DNA of 64,000 nucleotides from positions 164,240-228,239 of the forward strand of contig QLIY01000105.1 in the NCBI GenBank assembly GCA_003260075.1, given 5' to 3'. The DNA is from Phallusia mammillata. Its lineage: Eukaryota; Chordata; Ascidiacea; Phlebobranchia; Ascidiidae. Numbering within the stretch: position 1 is the first letter of the stretch; the number at the start of each line of letters is the position of its first letter. Shown here piece by piece: positions 33,891 through 48,800 of the stretch. Made by a program: the position numbers and the translations under genes. Under the pieces are notes generated by a model. It did not search any database and was not told the DNA's origin. It saw only the letters and a list, made by a program, of their open reading frames with translations.

Positions 33891-36800
33891 GTAAATATGT
33901 GTAAATGGTTTGCCAATAGAAATCGGGGCAATACACATTAAATTAGGCCGCAAAACCCGTGATGTTTAATCTGTAAACTGCTTTGCGCTTATGACGTTTT
34001 GGACAGGCCTAATCTTCGACATCACAATAGTTTTCAAGTCAAAGATCCCATAGAGAAGCACTCAAGCATGAACTGAGAGCAGCGGTGTCTTGCTTTGAAT
34101 GGCAATAACCTCTTCACTCAAGCCGCAAGTAATGTAGGCCTCAGCAAGTCAAACCCAGCACTTGCACTTAGCTCTTCACTTGACGGGATGAACTAGTTCA
34201 GCGCAACGGCTGCTCTTATTGTGTCACGTGTTTGATAAGTGTTCAACACAGCAGCCTAGCATAAACCGAAGTTGAAAGTTGATTTTTACTGAAGAAAAGT
34301 TGATGGTTTTGACTTTATTACTCAGCCAACGAACAGTGTAGAATAATAATATTTAACATTGAAACCAACAATTTGCATAAAACTGTTTACGTTTGAGTTT
34401 TATGTTAATCATTGACAAAGATTACACAATTTTTACACAATTTTTAACCTTGTTGGCATTCCTTCCAACCTTATACTCATCAGGCAAGTGTTGTTGCGTG
34501 TGAAAATATTTGAATCGCCTGAAAAACGAGATACGTCCCATTCAGCTGCTAATGAACTAATCGATTACAACAAAAGGATTACTGCTGTGGTGAGGACAAT
34601 AAACACTTCGTATTGGATCTGTCACAGCGCACAAGCGCGAGTCGAACGAACAAATTGTTTGTGGTCAGTGAAGCGCGAACGGAATTGTTGTCAACAGACA
34701 AAATCGCGTACAACCCGGGTCTAAGCGCCTAGAGTAATATGCCATTCTCTACTTACTATCAGTGTACAAGTAAAACTAAATCAGACACGATGTCAGCGGT
34801 TATAGCAGTGTGTTTTGATCGTAGCGTAGTGGGGACCGAGATAAAACGGTATTTCAACTCCAGCTTACTTTCTAAAATTTACGGTAATGTTAGGTAGAGG
34901 AAGCTGAGAGTATATGTTACGGACAGGAAGATATCCATTAGGTACGCGGCAAACTTTTTCTCTTTTGTATTGTCCTTTGAGCGCAGGGAAGATGTAAAAT
35001 TGGCGGTTTGGTGATAAAGTGCAGTGGGAACAGCACTGCTGGATAGGCTCGAATGAATTTGCCCTCGGGGCTTTACCTGACGCCGAAATCAAAAACCGTT
35101 TTGGTGCAGTATTTGTTAAATGTCCAGCAGTTTAATTGTGCCCAGTTGTACAGTACAGCTAGTTTAAGTTGGGCTGAACAACTTTGTGGGAGTTTTGTAC
35201 AGGTCAGGTAAAGAACAGGTGATTCAGTAGCGCTTGTTTGAAAACCGAAGGGTGCACCATGACTTGCCGGCTAGGAATTCGCGCATTATTGCTTTAGTGC
35301 TGTGAGCTTACCTTCCAAACTCATACTGTAGGTATTGAGTATGTAAAAATGGTTTACCCCTGAATAATCAGATTACAGCAGCAGAGTTACAGGTTCAAAA
35401 CATGAAGCAACGTTTACTTACAGCCCTGTACGTCAACATTTAGATCGCTATGTGCGACGTTCCATAACAAACTTTGCCGTAGCGTGTTAAGAATAAGGAA
35501 CAGTTCCGACCGCACAGAGAAGAGTGAAACGTTCATCTGGCGTATGCGCTGTGCCCACACATTTGTTGACATAGCGACTGCTCAAGGGCCCACTCCGCTT
35601 CTTGTATGATGCCAGTCAACGTTTGAGCCTAGAATAAAAGTGTGTTTGACTTCGTGAACTTAGGTCTGTCAAGATGATAAAAACTTCTACAGACTACAAC
35701 CTTGCATAGCATAGTGCAAAACACAAGCATCAAGTAAAGTTTAATGTGAAATACCTAAAATGGAAGGCAACACGAATTGTGTGTAGATAGTGGCCTAAAG
35801 GCAATACGGTACGGTTCACTCAGCACTTAAATTAGGACTGCAGTCAGCATGGTTTTTAAATTTTCTGAGCTGAACTGCTTGTGCTGTGATTTTGTTTTAC
35901 GTTGTTTGATTATGTTGTAGACAGTTGTCGTAGGATAGGACTAACAATGCTGTATTGCTATTAAATTTGATTTGCCTTAAACATTAAAAATGCCCCGCAG
36001 CTGGAACATAAAGAAATTACTTCGTTTAGATTCAAAGACCCAAAATGGTTTGTATGTGTCAAGATTTAGAATTTGGTTCTGTTTCGCCTTTTGTGCTTTC
36101 TAAATGTAAAGTCATGCGACATGACCAATAGCCGCTTCTTATGTTACATGGCATCCGAGAAACGCTTCATAAAAAAAGGTTGTTTGATGGTTATGTTTAA
36201 AAAACGAGTGCATGTTTTCGTGTAACTTTTCGGGGAAGAAAATACCTAACATTTATAGCTTTTGTCAATGAAGTGTAGTATATGTCGCCTTCCCTCAAAG
36301 CAACCCTTGTCCGAAAATACTTTTTACTTGTTTCAAGCCTTCTGTTGATAATAAGTGCTCTGCTCTACGTCAGTGACCGCCTTGACAAGATGCGAACACG
36401 GCGTATACTCACATTCCGCACATTGCATGTCGCGTTGCGATTGGCCTGGTTCACCACTGTTTCGCCCCACACTTCCAAAACAGGCATCTTCGTGTAATGT
36501 TAAGCTGTAAATTGTTCCATATGTATAACTTTACCCAATCCTCGGCTACCACAACCACTCAACGTAACAGTTCGAAGTCAAAGTTAACAACAAATCACTT
36601 TAACTTCATCTCTGGGGGATTGAACTCTAAATACCTTTTTCTCAGCCTACATGTAAAGATCGATGACTAAGGCACCCGTTGGTTACTTGGTTTCAGCTTC
36701 ACACGCTACGAGTATCTCAACAGATCAATATCGCATGCAAGATGCTTATAACCTAGCCGGCCGCAGCTGTAAAATCAGTTTTGATCAGCAAACAAAAAAA

Positions 36801-39800
36801 TAGCCGTGGTTAGGATAAAATCATAATTTGTTAGAACAAACCAAGTGAAATCTCACAGTCAGTGGTTTTCTCACTTGTTTCGAGCATAAACGAATCTATT
36901 GTGTTTTGCAGTAAATCTACCGGAAAAGCATGACGGGACAAAAGCCAGCAAGTCCACCAGCGATGGCAAAGTAAAACGAAAAGCGCCAGCTATACCAGTT
37001 GTGGAAGACAAAAACGCAACTGCTGGAGTATCATCAATAAACGACAATCAGTCACAACGGAAGCCAAACGGATTAAACCAAAGTTCGCGAAGTTCAACAA
37101 CTTGGTCCACCACCAGTTCGTCAGAGTACAGTCCAAGTAGCAACAGCTTTAGTTCATCGTCGTTGTCAGATGGTACGCCCACCACGAGGAAACCAGAACT
37201 AACTATACAGCGGGTAGGAACCAAGTCAAAGGGCGATGTTAATATTGAAAACGAGCAGTTGGAAAAACCTCAGAATTACAACCCTGCTGTAGTTGAAAAG
37301 GGCAATGAACAAACTGGTGCAAAACCGTCTGTGACTGATTCAAACGTAGCTGGTGTGAACCAAGATCTTGTCGGTCCAAAAGTTGATCAGGAAGGTGTAA
37401 ATTGTTCCAGTCTTAGTGATTACGTGGAAAACGCAATTTCGAATTCCAACATTCTTTCGTCCAGTCCTTCAAGATCGGATGAGGGAACAGAACAGCCTCC
37501 GCCACCCAGGTTGTTGTCGTTCGAATCCTCCTCAAACCTACACCAAGACGGTTCATTGAAACTAGCACCAGACAACGCATCCGCTGTCAAGCTTGATTAC
37601 GTCAGTCTCGATTTTGTACGATCGGCAGCGGCTGTGGAACGAAGGGGCAAAAAGGACAAAGATGATGACGAAAGTACGGCTAGAAGCAACAGCAGTTTGA
37701 GTAGTAGTATCATCTCGTCCATTGACAGCGAAGACGGCAGTACTATAGGAAGCGACGTCGTCGAAAATTTGTACAATAAAATTACCGCTGCCGCTGTAAG
37801 ACACTCCAGCAAAAGCTCATTGCAGCATTTGGGCCCCGAACAACAAACCGGCGACATTGAAAAGGATTTATACCCGCTTATATTTCCTGGTTGCCGAAGA
37901 AATTCCGCAGACAACGTGGGGGGCGGTACAGGAAATTTCGATTTTATTCGCCCACCGAGTCAATCAGTTACGAGCCCTGCCGAAAAAGTCGAAAGTTTCC
38001 TTCGACAGAATTTGAACAACAATAACAACAACAGCCAGCGAGTGACTGATAAGTCGACACCACTGGCTGAGAGCGTTGGAGACCACGCATTGGAAAATAA
38101 ATCGGATTTAAAAACTCAGGAATACTCGATATGCTCGAACTGTTCCAAAGTTCTTTATGACTCTGAATCTGAAATGAACGACGCAATTCATAAAGCGCGT
38201 GACATATTGGGTAAGTAGATTTTGATTTTTTTTCTAAAACAGACTTGCGCCCTTTTTAGTGGTGATCGGCCTATTTTTGAAGGATTAATGACACACTTCT
38301 TAACGCGCAGGACGGTGCATGTGTAACTCCGACGAGGCCTATGACCCAATCATCGAAATTGATTACTGCAATAGCAATCTAAAGGAGGTGCCCTCAGATA
38401 TATGGGATCATGCACACACACTTATTAAGCTTTTGATGGAATCCAACACTATCACAGAGCTTCCTAAGGTACATGTTGAGGTGTATAAGAAACTACAAAA
38501 CTGTATTCTTTGCCTCACTATTGAGTATGACATAAATCGTACTTGGTGCTAACTGTAGTAAACCGTCTGTACCAAACTAGTTGTTGATTGACTGATGAAT
38601 TTATGTGTGAGTTCTATTTAAGTTCATTCTTACCGCAAACCCACAAAATAGTTCGCCAGATTTGAATGTTTGTTTTGTGCAGGAACTGTTTACGTGCCAG
38701 AATCTTCAGTACCTTTCGGTAAGCGACAATGATATCGGAGTGCTCCCTCCCTGTCTCGCCAGTCTGGTGAATTTACAACACCTAGACGTTAGCAAAAACG
38801 GTAGGTCTATTAACTTCTTTGCTACCACCCGTTAATAGCATCACGCGCTCTCAAAGCTGTCACGTGAGCTTTTAAAACCACGGTCGCGTTACTTCTTACT
38901 TTTCTGTAAAATAAGTGGCCACGACAGGATCGTGTTGCAATACGAATGTTTGTACTAGCCTACTTACATGCTGTCTTGGCTATAGAAGTGAAAATGTGCT
39001 CTGTGTCACAAGATGTCAGAACTGTTTAAGAAATATTGTCAACAGTCGGCCACATTACATCGATCACATAAATTAGTAATGAGGGGTGTAACCTTTTCAT
39101 GTTTTCTAATTTGACCTACCTGATTCTTTGCACAGCCATTCTCAGTTGCTCTAAACCTCTAGGTGCCAAATTCATCAGATTCATTTTTTTGTGCTGTTGT
39201 TACCCTAAAACTGAACAAATTAACAGTTTTAAAATTAAACTTGATAGATGTGTGTGCTATGTATTTAACAGTAAAATCCGAAACGCAAAAACAGCGAATA
39301 AGTGTTGTACTATAAAACGTACAGATACAATTTTTGTTTATATGACAAACTGCACATAGGATGTTTTTACCACAAATATACATTATCACACACTGGGCCT
39401 ATTTCGGAGTTAATAATGTTGTTTTTATTGCAGTTATTGAAGATGTCCCGGAATGTATTCGGTGCTGCAAAAACCTCCAGGTGCTTGATGCCAGCGTAAA
39501 CCCAGTTGAAAGGTTAGCTTTTAAAACGATTGGTAAACAGTGTAATGTTTGCTTTGTTCACTTCACTGGAACGATAACGTGCTAATGCGCACTACACCAA
39601 ATGTTATCTGTGTACCTAGTTGTGGTAAAAAATACCAAAGTGCTAAACGTCGAAGCAACCCTGCTTTACAGTTGCAATGTTTCGCATTGTGGATCTTTTT
39701 GTTTTGAATTTTGAGTTGAAAAGAAGATTTGTACGGTCGTTTAAATGAAGATTATTGTTGAATTTTGCATGCCACTTTGTAAGTTACACAATCCGCAAGG

Positions 39801-42800
39801 TCAAGCATAACTGCAATCAAGTTATAGTAACTCGTACAACCTTTATGGTCATGTACAAACCTTAAATCTAATATAGCAATACACAAAAAATGTTCTGTAC
39901 TTTTTGGTGCATAATTTATTGACATCGTTTACCATCCGCCATACTAAATTCCACACCTTGGTATCACCTTGGAAATGAAATGCCCACATTTATCCATTGC
40001 ATTTAAACTATCCAGGCTCTCCGAGGGTTTCACGCAACTGATGAGCTTGAGGGAGTTGTACATGAACGATTGCTTCTTCGACTTTTTGCCCGCTAACTTT
40101 GGGAGAATGTCCCAGTTGGTCGTGCTTGAATTGCGAGACAACCAGCTCCAGATATTGCCCAAGTCAATGCGACGACTGACTCAACTGTCTAGACTGGACC
40201 TAGGCGGGAACGTCTTTCAAGAATGGGTAAGCGCTAAAAGCCGGACGATTTTATCGTAAGCCGAGTACTGTACGCACATGAACACCTAGCTGGTTTTGCG
40301 TAAATATTCTTTTCCAGCGGTAAATTACCTAAATGTAGTGGTGTTTGGTCAAGTAGTGTATCAACTTAGTTTGATATACAAACAGCAATGACTTAAAAAA
40401 AAAACTTTAGGGCAAAAATGCATTTGTTGCTATATTTTGTCAGACGTGAATTGAAATTAGGCCCCAATTTAAATTAAAAAGTTGTTTTGCAGCAATCCGG
40501 GTTAAATCTTTAAAGACTGACATGCTTCACTCTGTCTTGTTTTTGGTTGCTGATTTGAAAATGAAACTTATCCCATCCTAAATATAGGTTTAAAAGTCAA
40601 TTTTTAAAAATGCTATAAAAGTAGAAACCGAACTTCAGATTTTATCACCAGTATACATTTACACAGCCCGACGTGATTGGAGAGCTGCGCAACCTGAGCG
40701 AGCTGTGGTTGGATTGCAATGAACTGAGCAAGGTTCCCCCGGCGATTGGAAGTCTCACAAAACTTACTTACCTTGATCTCAGCCGAAATTACTTAGAAAC
40801 TTTTCCAAGTCAAATTGGTTCCCTTGATAAGCTGAAGGATTTGCTTCTCAGCGAGAATAGCTTGGCCTCTATTCCCGATACAATAGGTATGTTATAAGTG
40901 ATGCTTTACAATAAAACAATCTTTGCAATAAAACCGCCTTCTTGAAAGAGTATTAATATATGCAGTGCTAGTGTAAACGGCGAATACAGTGCATTTTTGC
41001 TGGAAAAAATCATTTGCTTCCCAGTTGATTTTAAAAACTGGTTTGGTCGAATTGTTTAACCAGTGTTATTGTAAATCGGATCGTTTAAAGCAGGGGTCTC
41101 AAACTCAAACTGCTTTTGGGGCCAAAAACAAACTTTTAAGTAAGTCGGGGGCCGCACTTTCGACACATTTGTTACGGTGCAACATGGCAACAAAGATAAT
41201 TGCATGAATAAAAAGCGAAATGCCCATTAATGTCACTAACTATATTAAAAAACAATATTGTAATAAATAACAAACAGATATACAGTGTAGCAAAGTGAAA
41301 GAGTCAACTGTGCTATATTGCTTTGTGTGGAAACAATGGCCTACAATGACGCAACAATCGCAATTGCTGATTTTTAAAATGATCTCGCCCAATCAAACGT
41401 TGCACATACTACCAATAGAGAATGATTGTACCATGTAAATTCACCGGTCTAACAGGATATTCCGCCTAAGTAAAACACAAAACTTCTAAAAAATACTTCG
41501 CGGGCCGTACAAAAACACTTTGAGGGCCGCATGCGGCCCGCAGGCCGCGTATTTAAGACCCCTGGTTTAAAGCGTTACCAGCTTTTCGCCCTGGTTTGTC
41601 GGCGAGCTGTATTAATTTTACGATCCCTCCCCCGACGGGATTTTTGACATATTTCGGCTTTTGTTGTTGATCATGCTGTGGAGACTAAAGCATATCTCGA
41701 TTTTCGGCACCCGGCGAAGTCTTTGTGGTGTGTGTGTCATGCCATATGAACTAGTCGCGCGTATTTTTTTATACAACCCAACGTAACGTTAAGCCATTAG
41801 ACCGATATATCTAAATCATACACATTAATTTGCTTGTATAAAACACATTGACACAATCCATATGATTTACTACTATGCGAATCAATGTACTTTGAACTTT
41901 ACACCAAATGATGTTTCCGTACTTCCCATAATAGAAGGGCATGTTGGGTCCAGAATTGCATTGCTTTTTGTCGTGGTACATTCCTGAATGTTTGTTTAAT
42001 AATTGAGACAGACTAACTGTCAAACAACTGGCGTTGGTGCAAGGTTATTTGTGCCGTTTAAGAGGAGTACCATGTCCCTATGTGTTTGTTACTGGCCTTT
42101 TTGTATAATACATTACTTTGACCCCTGTTTCAGGCTTTTTGAAAGATCTGGCCATTTGTAACTTGGAGTCAAATCAGCTGACTTCAGTGCCAGAAACGTT
42201 CGGTAAACTTGCATCACTCGAGGAGTTGGATCTTTCACACAACAAAATCGAACAGTTACCGTCATCGGTTGGCAAACTCAAGTAAGTTCCTTGGTTGTTG
42301 AAAGTTGAGTTTGTTGCGTAGAAACATTGTTATTCATTATGGGTCCCCTTCCCTGAAGGGGACACATATTGATTTTACTCAAAATGTTTGGCCCCTTCCC
42401 TGAAGGGGACACATATTGATTTTACTCAAATTGTTTGTTGATGAGTCTTTTATGCAAGCCTGATATAGAAAAGATTGGATTATTATGGATCCCTCCTGAA
42501 GGGGACACATATTGATTTTACTCAAATTGTTTGTTTGTTTTTCTCTGAAGGGGACACATATTGATTTTACTCAAATTGTTTTTGTTTTTTTTTCTTCCCT
42601 GAAGGGGACACATATTGATTTTACTCAAATTGTTTTTTTCTTGTTTTTTTTTCTTGTTTTTTGTTTTTTTTTCTTGGAAGGGGGACACATATTGATTTTA
42701 CTCAAAATGTTTTTTGTTTTTTTTCTTTTGTTTTTCTTCTTTTTTTTTCTCCCCAAAGTTTGTCCGACTCGTTTTTCCCTCAAATGTTTGATGGATTTGG

Positions 42801-45800
42801 GTGAAATTTACACAGATGGTAGATATAGTTATTTAGATGTGCATCCCACTTTGTTTGTCCTGATCACCCCAGTATTTACCCCGCTACCNCATTGGCGGAT
42901 TGGGCTGAAAATTTGCAGTACTATTGATTGAGTCATTGCGGTTTCATATTTTTTAGTTTGTGTGTCAAACCCCATTAGTTAACCTGCTACCCCCTTAAAA
43001 TGGGCCAGTTTTTTAAACAATGTCAGAATTGGCTTCAATTTAGACAACTTGCAGAATTTACCATTCATAGAAGCTGATTGTTGTGCTTAACCTTGTAGCC
43101 CCCTAAAATGGGTGAGTTTATTAAACAGTGTTGGGATTGGCTAAAATTTGGGTAGCATGTGGGGTATGCTATTAGTAGGTTTTGATTGACGTGTTTTACC
43201 TTGTAGCCCTAACATTTACTCAACTAGTCCCCTAAAATGTTATGTTTTGCCCTGTAGCATCGCAACTTAACCAACTAATCCCTAAAATGGGTGACCCTTT
43301 TAACAATCTTCTTGAATAAAAATTGGACAGCTTGTAGAATTTGCTATTCATAGGTGTCCATTTTTGTTTTACCTCATTATGCCACTATTTACTCCTTCTT
43401 TTCTTTGAAAAAGAACATTAAATAGGACATACTTCAAACAATATCTGGGGTGAATCTAAATTTATATAGTTTGTACTCTACATAGTATTATTATTTAAAC
43501 CCAGTGCCGATCACTGTGTTTTACCTTACAACACCCAACTTTCTCATGGTTATCTCTTGAAATACATTATTTTCAACTTTGCATGTGTGGGGACCCATGA
43601 GTTTCTGCCTGCAGAAACGACTAAGGTTATAAAAGATGATGGCTAATATGGGACCCAATACAAAATAAGCATAGGAAATATAATAATGTTTTAAAACAGG
43701 TTATAGTGTAAATGCAACAANCGAACCCAATTAGTTACCCTACTAACCCCCTAAAATTGGTCAGTTTTTTAAAACGTTAAATAGGACGTACTTCGAACAA
43801 TATCTGGGGTGAATCTAATTTTGTAGTTTGTACTCTACATAGTATTATTATTTAAACCCAGTGCCGATCACTGTGTTTTACCTGACAACAACCATTATTT
43901 AAGCCCAGTGCCGATCACTGTGTTTTACTTTACAACACCCGACTTTCTCATGGTTATCTCTTGAATTGCATTTCTACAGATTTGTATGTGTGGGGACCCA
44001 TGAGTTTTTACCTTGGGAAACGACTAAGGTTATAAAAGACGACGGCTAATATGGGACTCAATACAAAATATGCATAGGAAATATATTAATGTTTTAAAAT
44101 AGATTATAGTGTAAATGCAACAACAAAATGTGCTAAGCCACCCTTCTAGTTATGTTGTTAATTTAATATTGAACATAGGGGAGATAGCTTTGGTTTTCAC
44201 CGCGCGCCTTAGTGCTGATACTTGAAATTTACTCTGCTGCCTGGTAAACAGTACTTTATTTCAAATAGCAGTTTATGAGGAAATATCCGTCGCTTTTTGT
44301 GGGAGTGCTAAAAGGCGCATAAAACTACAAATAACCATACAGCATAAAACCACAAATGACCATTTCACATTTGATGGGAAAGGAACCACATCGTATAGAG
44401 TTGGACGTTTTATGACATGTTAAATAACCCAGGCGTATAGTTTACAGTTGGATGAGGTCACTCTATGACGTTACCATTCTGGAATGTTTATCTTTGCTCC
44501 GTGTTGCGAGCGAGATTTGCTTGGGTCTAAGGCAGTGCGAAGTATCAATGCTAACCAAACACTTCAACAATGCATTTCTCCAAACTTACGTTACTAATTA
44601 GCACCTGATGTCACGTGAACTCATGTATGTTGTCGCAGGTCATTGCAAACACTCCTTTTGGATGACAATCAACTTACTGAGCTGCCAGTGGAAGTGGGTT
44701 CGTGTCTATCATTAAAAATCTTTCAAATCAGTCGCAACCAGATTGAAGAGCTGCCGGAATCGATTGGAAATTTGACCGATCTCAGAGTTCTCAATCTGAC
44801 GCAGAACAAGTAGGGGCGCGTGCTACCTTTCAGGGCTTACACGTTCATCATATTTACAATCAGCTTTTCGACTTTATCGTTATAGTCAGACTGGTTTAGT
44901 CGCATGGCGTAAAATCTATTGATTGCAAAGGTAGTTAGTATCGACCTGTTGGTATTATCGAGATTTTTGTCCTCGTGATAACATGGATACCTTGACCTGT
45001 TGGTCGATTTTGCCTGTTTGAATATTAGGTTTGTTGCCTAGTTTAGTGCTTATGGATGTTAGCAATGTTAACTTAATCCAATTTGATTCCATATAGAATT
45101 CTCTTATTTGTATATTTTCTACTATGTATGGCACACTGCCATTTAGTTTTTAATTCCCTGGTGCGTTAGTAGTCTTCTGTATGGGTCGTTTTGAAATGTG
45201 TGATTTTTGGTCAGGTTGCCTTATCTGCCCATCAGCATGATTAAGCTTGCTCGGCTTAACGCACTGTGGATTACCCCAAATCAATCCAAGCCCAATGTCC
45301 CTCTCCACGCCGAACTGCACCAGGAAAGCGGAAAACGCATCTTAACGAATATACTTTTCCCACAAAAAGATAAAGGTCAGGAGAATATTTCCGAAACATT
45401 TTTTTGCTTCGTGTTGCAATGTTTCCACCATGGCCTCATCCCATAGTGGTACATATGGACTAACGCAAATAGTTTCATTGTAATTGGTTGCTTTTCAGAG
45501 GTCAACATTTTACGTGGCAAACAATTTGTCGAAATTTAATGTGCAACGTTACAATTTACTGCTTAATGCTAACATTTCTAAATACACACCACATACGTTC
45601 ATGTTGCTTCTTAGTCCACATCGATCATAACTGTCGCTATTACCTGAAGGTTAAATCGTACCAGATTCTTTCCCAAGATTTATGCTACCTACAGAATGAA
45701 ACAATTTTTACTTCATTATTACTTTCAAATAACATGCAATATATATGAACAATGTTTTTAACTTCCACAGGTTTTGCTCAAGGTACAAAGCTTCTCAGCA

Positions 45801-48800
45801 TCTTGGACGATGACGATGACAATTACGCTAATGACGCGGCAGATGACGATGACCCTGTACAGTACGCACAACGACCACGAGGCATAACCCACGTCGTTTT
45901 CAACTTGGACGCTACAACTTACAGCACTGATGCTTTGCATATGGCAGAGAACTTCGTAAAGAACAATGAAGAGCAGGAGCCAGAGTAAGTGTTTGATGTG
46001 CTTGTTTTTGAAGCTGGCTGACCTCATGATCAGGCAATACAGTGTTATGTTTTGCCTTGCCTTTCCCGCTACGCAAGACGGCTTCTTGCACCAATGGGAG
46101 TCCTTGTGCTTGGCATAGCAACACGCGTTAACTGTTTCGCTCGACTGGACATGGTATTTATAATGATGCTAAGCAAACTGCCGGGAACCACAAAAGCCGC
46201 GAAAGTGTCGAAGGTTGGGTCAGAACCAACCAATTTACAGTGACTATTTTGCTTTGTAGGAATTCGTCTGACAAACCCACCAGTCAAACTGCAGAAATTC
46301 CGGCACCAGTTATTGAAGGTAAACATTTGATTACTTTCAGCAACATTTTTCTTCAATTGATTGGTCCGAAACTATAGTTTATTTTAACCACTGGGTAATG
46401 ATGTTCAGACACAATTTAAATTCCATCCTTTTTATTTTTTATTATCTAGTAGCGCTGTCATGAGCTTATAACTTAACACATTGTTTTGTTTAGTGGACAT
46501 CAAGCCAGCACCGAAAGCAGCGCTTGAATCGGATGATTTCTCGGTAATTGTCTCGGACAACTTTAAACCAACTGGTCTGTCTGTGTTGGGCCCACCCAGT
46601 GGCGGCGAAAATGACAAACCGACCATGAAAACAGCAAACATATTAAAAGTTAAACCAAGCACAGAAGTTACTTCCACAAAACCTGCCGCGAAATTGATAG
46701 AGGAAGCAGGTAACATGAGGTCAACGACCTCCAAGACCGTAAAAGCGGACGACTTGTCAGCTGATGAAGACAATTTGCCACCCACAAGTCCACAGGGAAT
46801 ACGCGCGTGGACTTCTCATTCACATTTGCCTGCCTTGTCGACGCTGAGGGCTAAAGAGGAGCTTGCTGCGAAGGAAGGGCTAAGCAAAAGCGAGATCGAT
46901 CTGCTTGACTCAGTCGCAGACACTCCAATGCATCAAAGCAAGCAAAGTGGTGGGAGCGTAACCGATATTGCGGCGGCTAAATCGGGTACGAGCAAGTCGA
47001 ATGATGAGCTCAAAGCTATTTTTGAAAAGCGTCCTGCCGAACCGAGTTCGTTTAACAATGCAAGCAACCTGCTTGACCGTCTTGATCAGCTCGCCAACCG
47101 TAACAGAGGCGGAACACAAGCGACAGCGGGTCGAACAATGCCCGCCGATGTTACGACAGGCAAAGAATTGCACGCACCATCGAGTGGCGCAGTGATTGCT
47201 GGAAAAGAAGTCCATTCAACGCAAGGGCGTAAGAGCAGGGACAGCAAAAAGCCAGTTGCGGCAGCACTGGACAGTATTCCATTTATGGACGAGGCAGATG
47301 AAGACCTTAAGGTTGCAGGAGATAGAGAAAGCGACGACGGTGCGCTCGACCAAACCCTGCAGGAATTTAGCATAGACAAGGAAGCCACTAAGGCAGTTAG
47401 CGAAGAACTTTCGACCAAGCGTGAGCAGCTGGCAAGTGCAGAAAACAATTATGCACTGTCGGCGGACTTTGTTACCGAAGGCAAATCTTCATCAGTCACA
47501 TCAGGGGAAAGTCTTCCTGCGACCGACCACGACTCTGGTGTTGGCAATGACGTCGAGAGCCAGGAATCAATACCTGACGATGGTAACGAAGTTACTGGAG
47601 CTTTGCACAAGAACGCTATGCATCTTGCAAGAAAACCTACTTTTGACACAAATACAACACAAGTCGGCGAATCGACAGCTTTAAGGCGTAACAAAGGCGG
47701 ATGGATTGCTCTAGTGAGGACTGATCAGCCGCAAGCCGAACCAACATCATCTGGTATTACTTCTAATGACCAAGTCTTTGCGGCCGCTCCATCTCCATCA
47801 GTTACAAGTCAGGCACAGCGTAACAAAGCGGCTGAAAAACGATCAAACCAGCTTCATTTTGCCCCCAACATCACAGTCGACTCGACAACAGTGACGTACA
47901 GCTTTGATTACAACAACACGAGGCAGCCAGGCCAGGTTTCACCGAACAAAGCTAGCGCCGGCAACAACAACAACAAGGTGACAGAGAACATCAAGAAGTT
48001 TGAGAAGTTTTTCGAGGGCGGTTATCCCGGACCGCGACGCGCCTCCGCTGACCTTACTGGCATGAAAACCAGCAAGAGCTTGAACCAGCTTCAAGAAATT
48101 CAGTCACCACAAAACGTTGCCCGCAAACCTCCACCTCCAGTAAAACCGAAAGCCTTGTCACAACCGAAAACCTTATCACTTCAGAATATTCCTCCTGCAC
48201 CTCCCAGCGGCGGTACACCGAAACCCAACAAGGTATCATTCAGTACCGAACGTAGAGTGTCGGATAATACACGTGAAGAAAGCCAAGTTGATGTTTCTCA
48301 TGCTGACACGTCATTGGAAAACGAAATGTCAGAAGTGGATCGTACCTTGGAGCAGCTTTCCCTTCGAAGACAGGCTGGTCATCAGAAAAAGTCGAAATTT
48401 GAAGAAGCCCTTGCCGCCACTAAACACAAGCACTTTCGTGACAAACTGGAAAAGATGATGCAACAGAAGGCTCCGCTGACTCCTGGTAGACGGCCGTCGC
48501 GAAATAGCACTTCGCCACTGGCAAACATACCCAGGATAACCTCTCCTGTACCAATGGCTCTCTCGCCACACGGAAAATTCACACCACTCGAGAATCTGAC
48601 CGCAGAAGACACTTGGTCAAACGGACAGAAAGACCCATCAAGGCCAGTTGAACGATCCAGTCAGCAATCCGTCCATGAACGGCTCAAAGAAAAGCTTCAG
48701 CCTAAAACTATTGAACCTAACAGCAGCCAATCGGCTACATCTCGTGCAAGGCAAAGTTCTGCTTCAACTTCAAGGCCATTTGGAAGACGCGGTTCAACAC

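Noticed and set aside
42340..42760. CRISPR-like array (about 30-bp repeats with spacers)
   Set aside because: Spacer lengths vary widely and are T-rich low complexity, the repeats lie in a spliced animal gene, and no cas genes are present.
42512..42931. 139-codon open frame in the LAP intron
   Set aside because: Made of the repeat unit and poly-T (poly-Phe), and it includes an ambiguous base.
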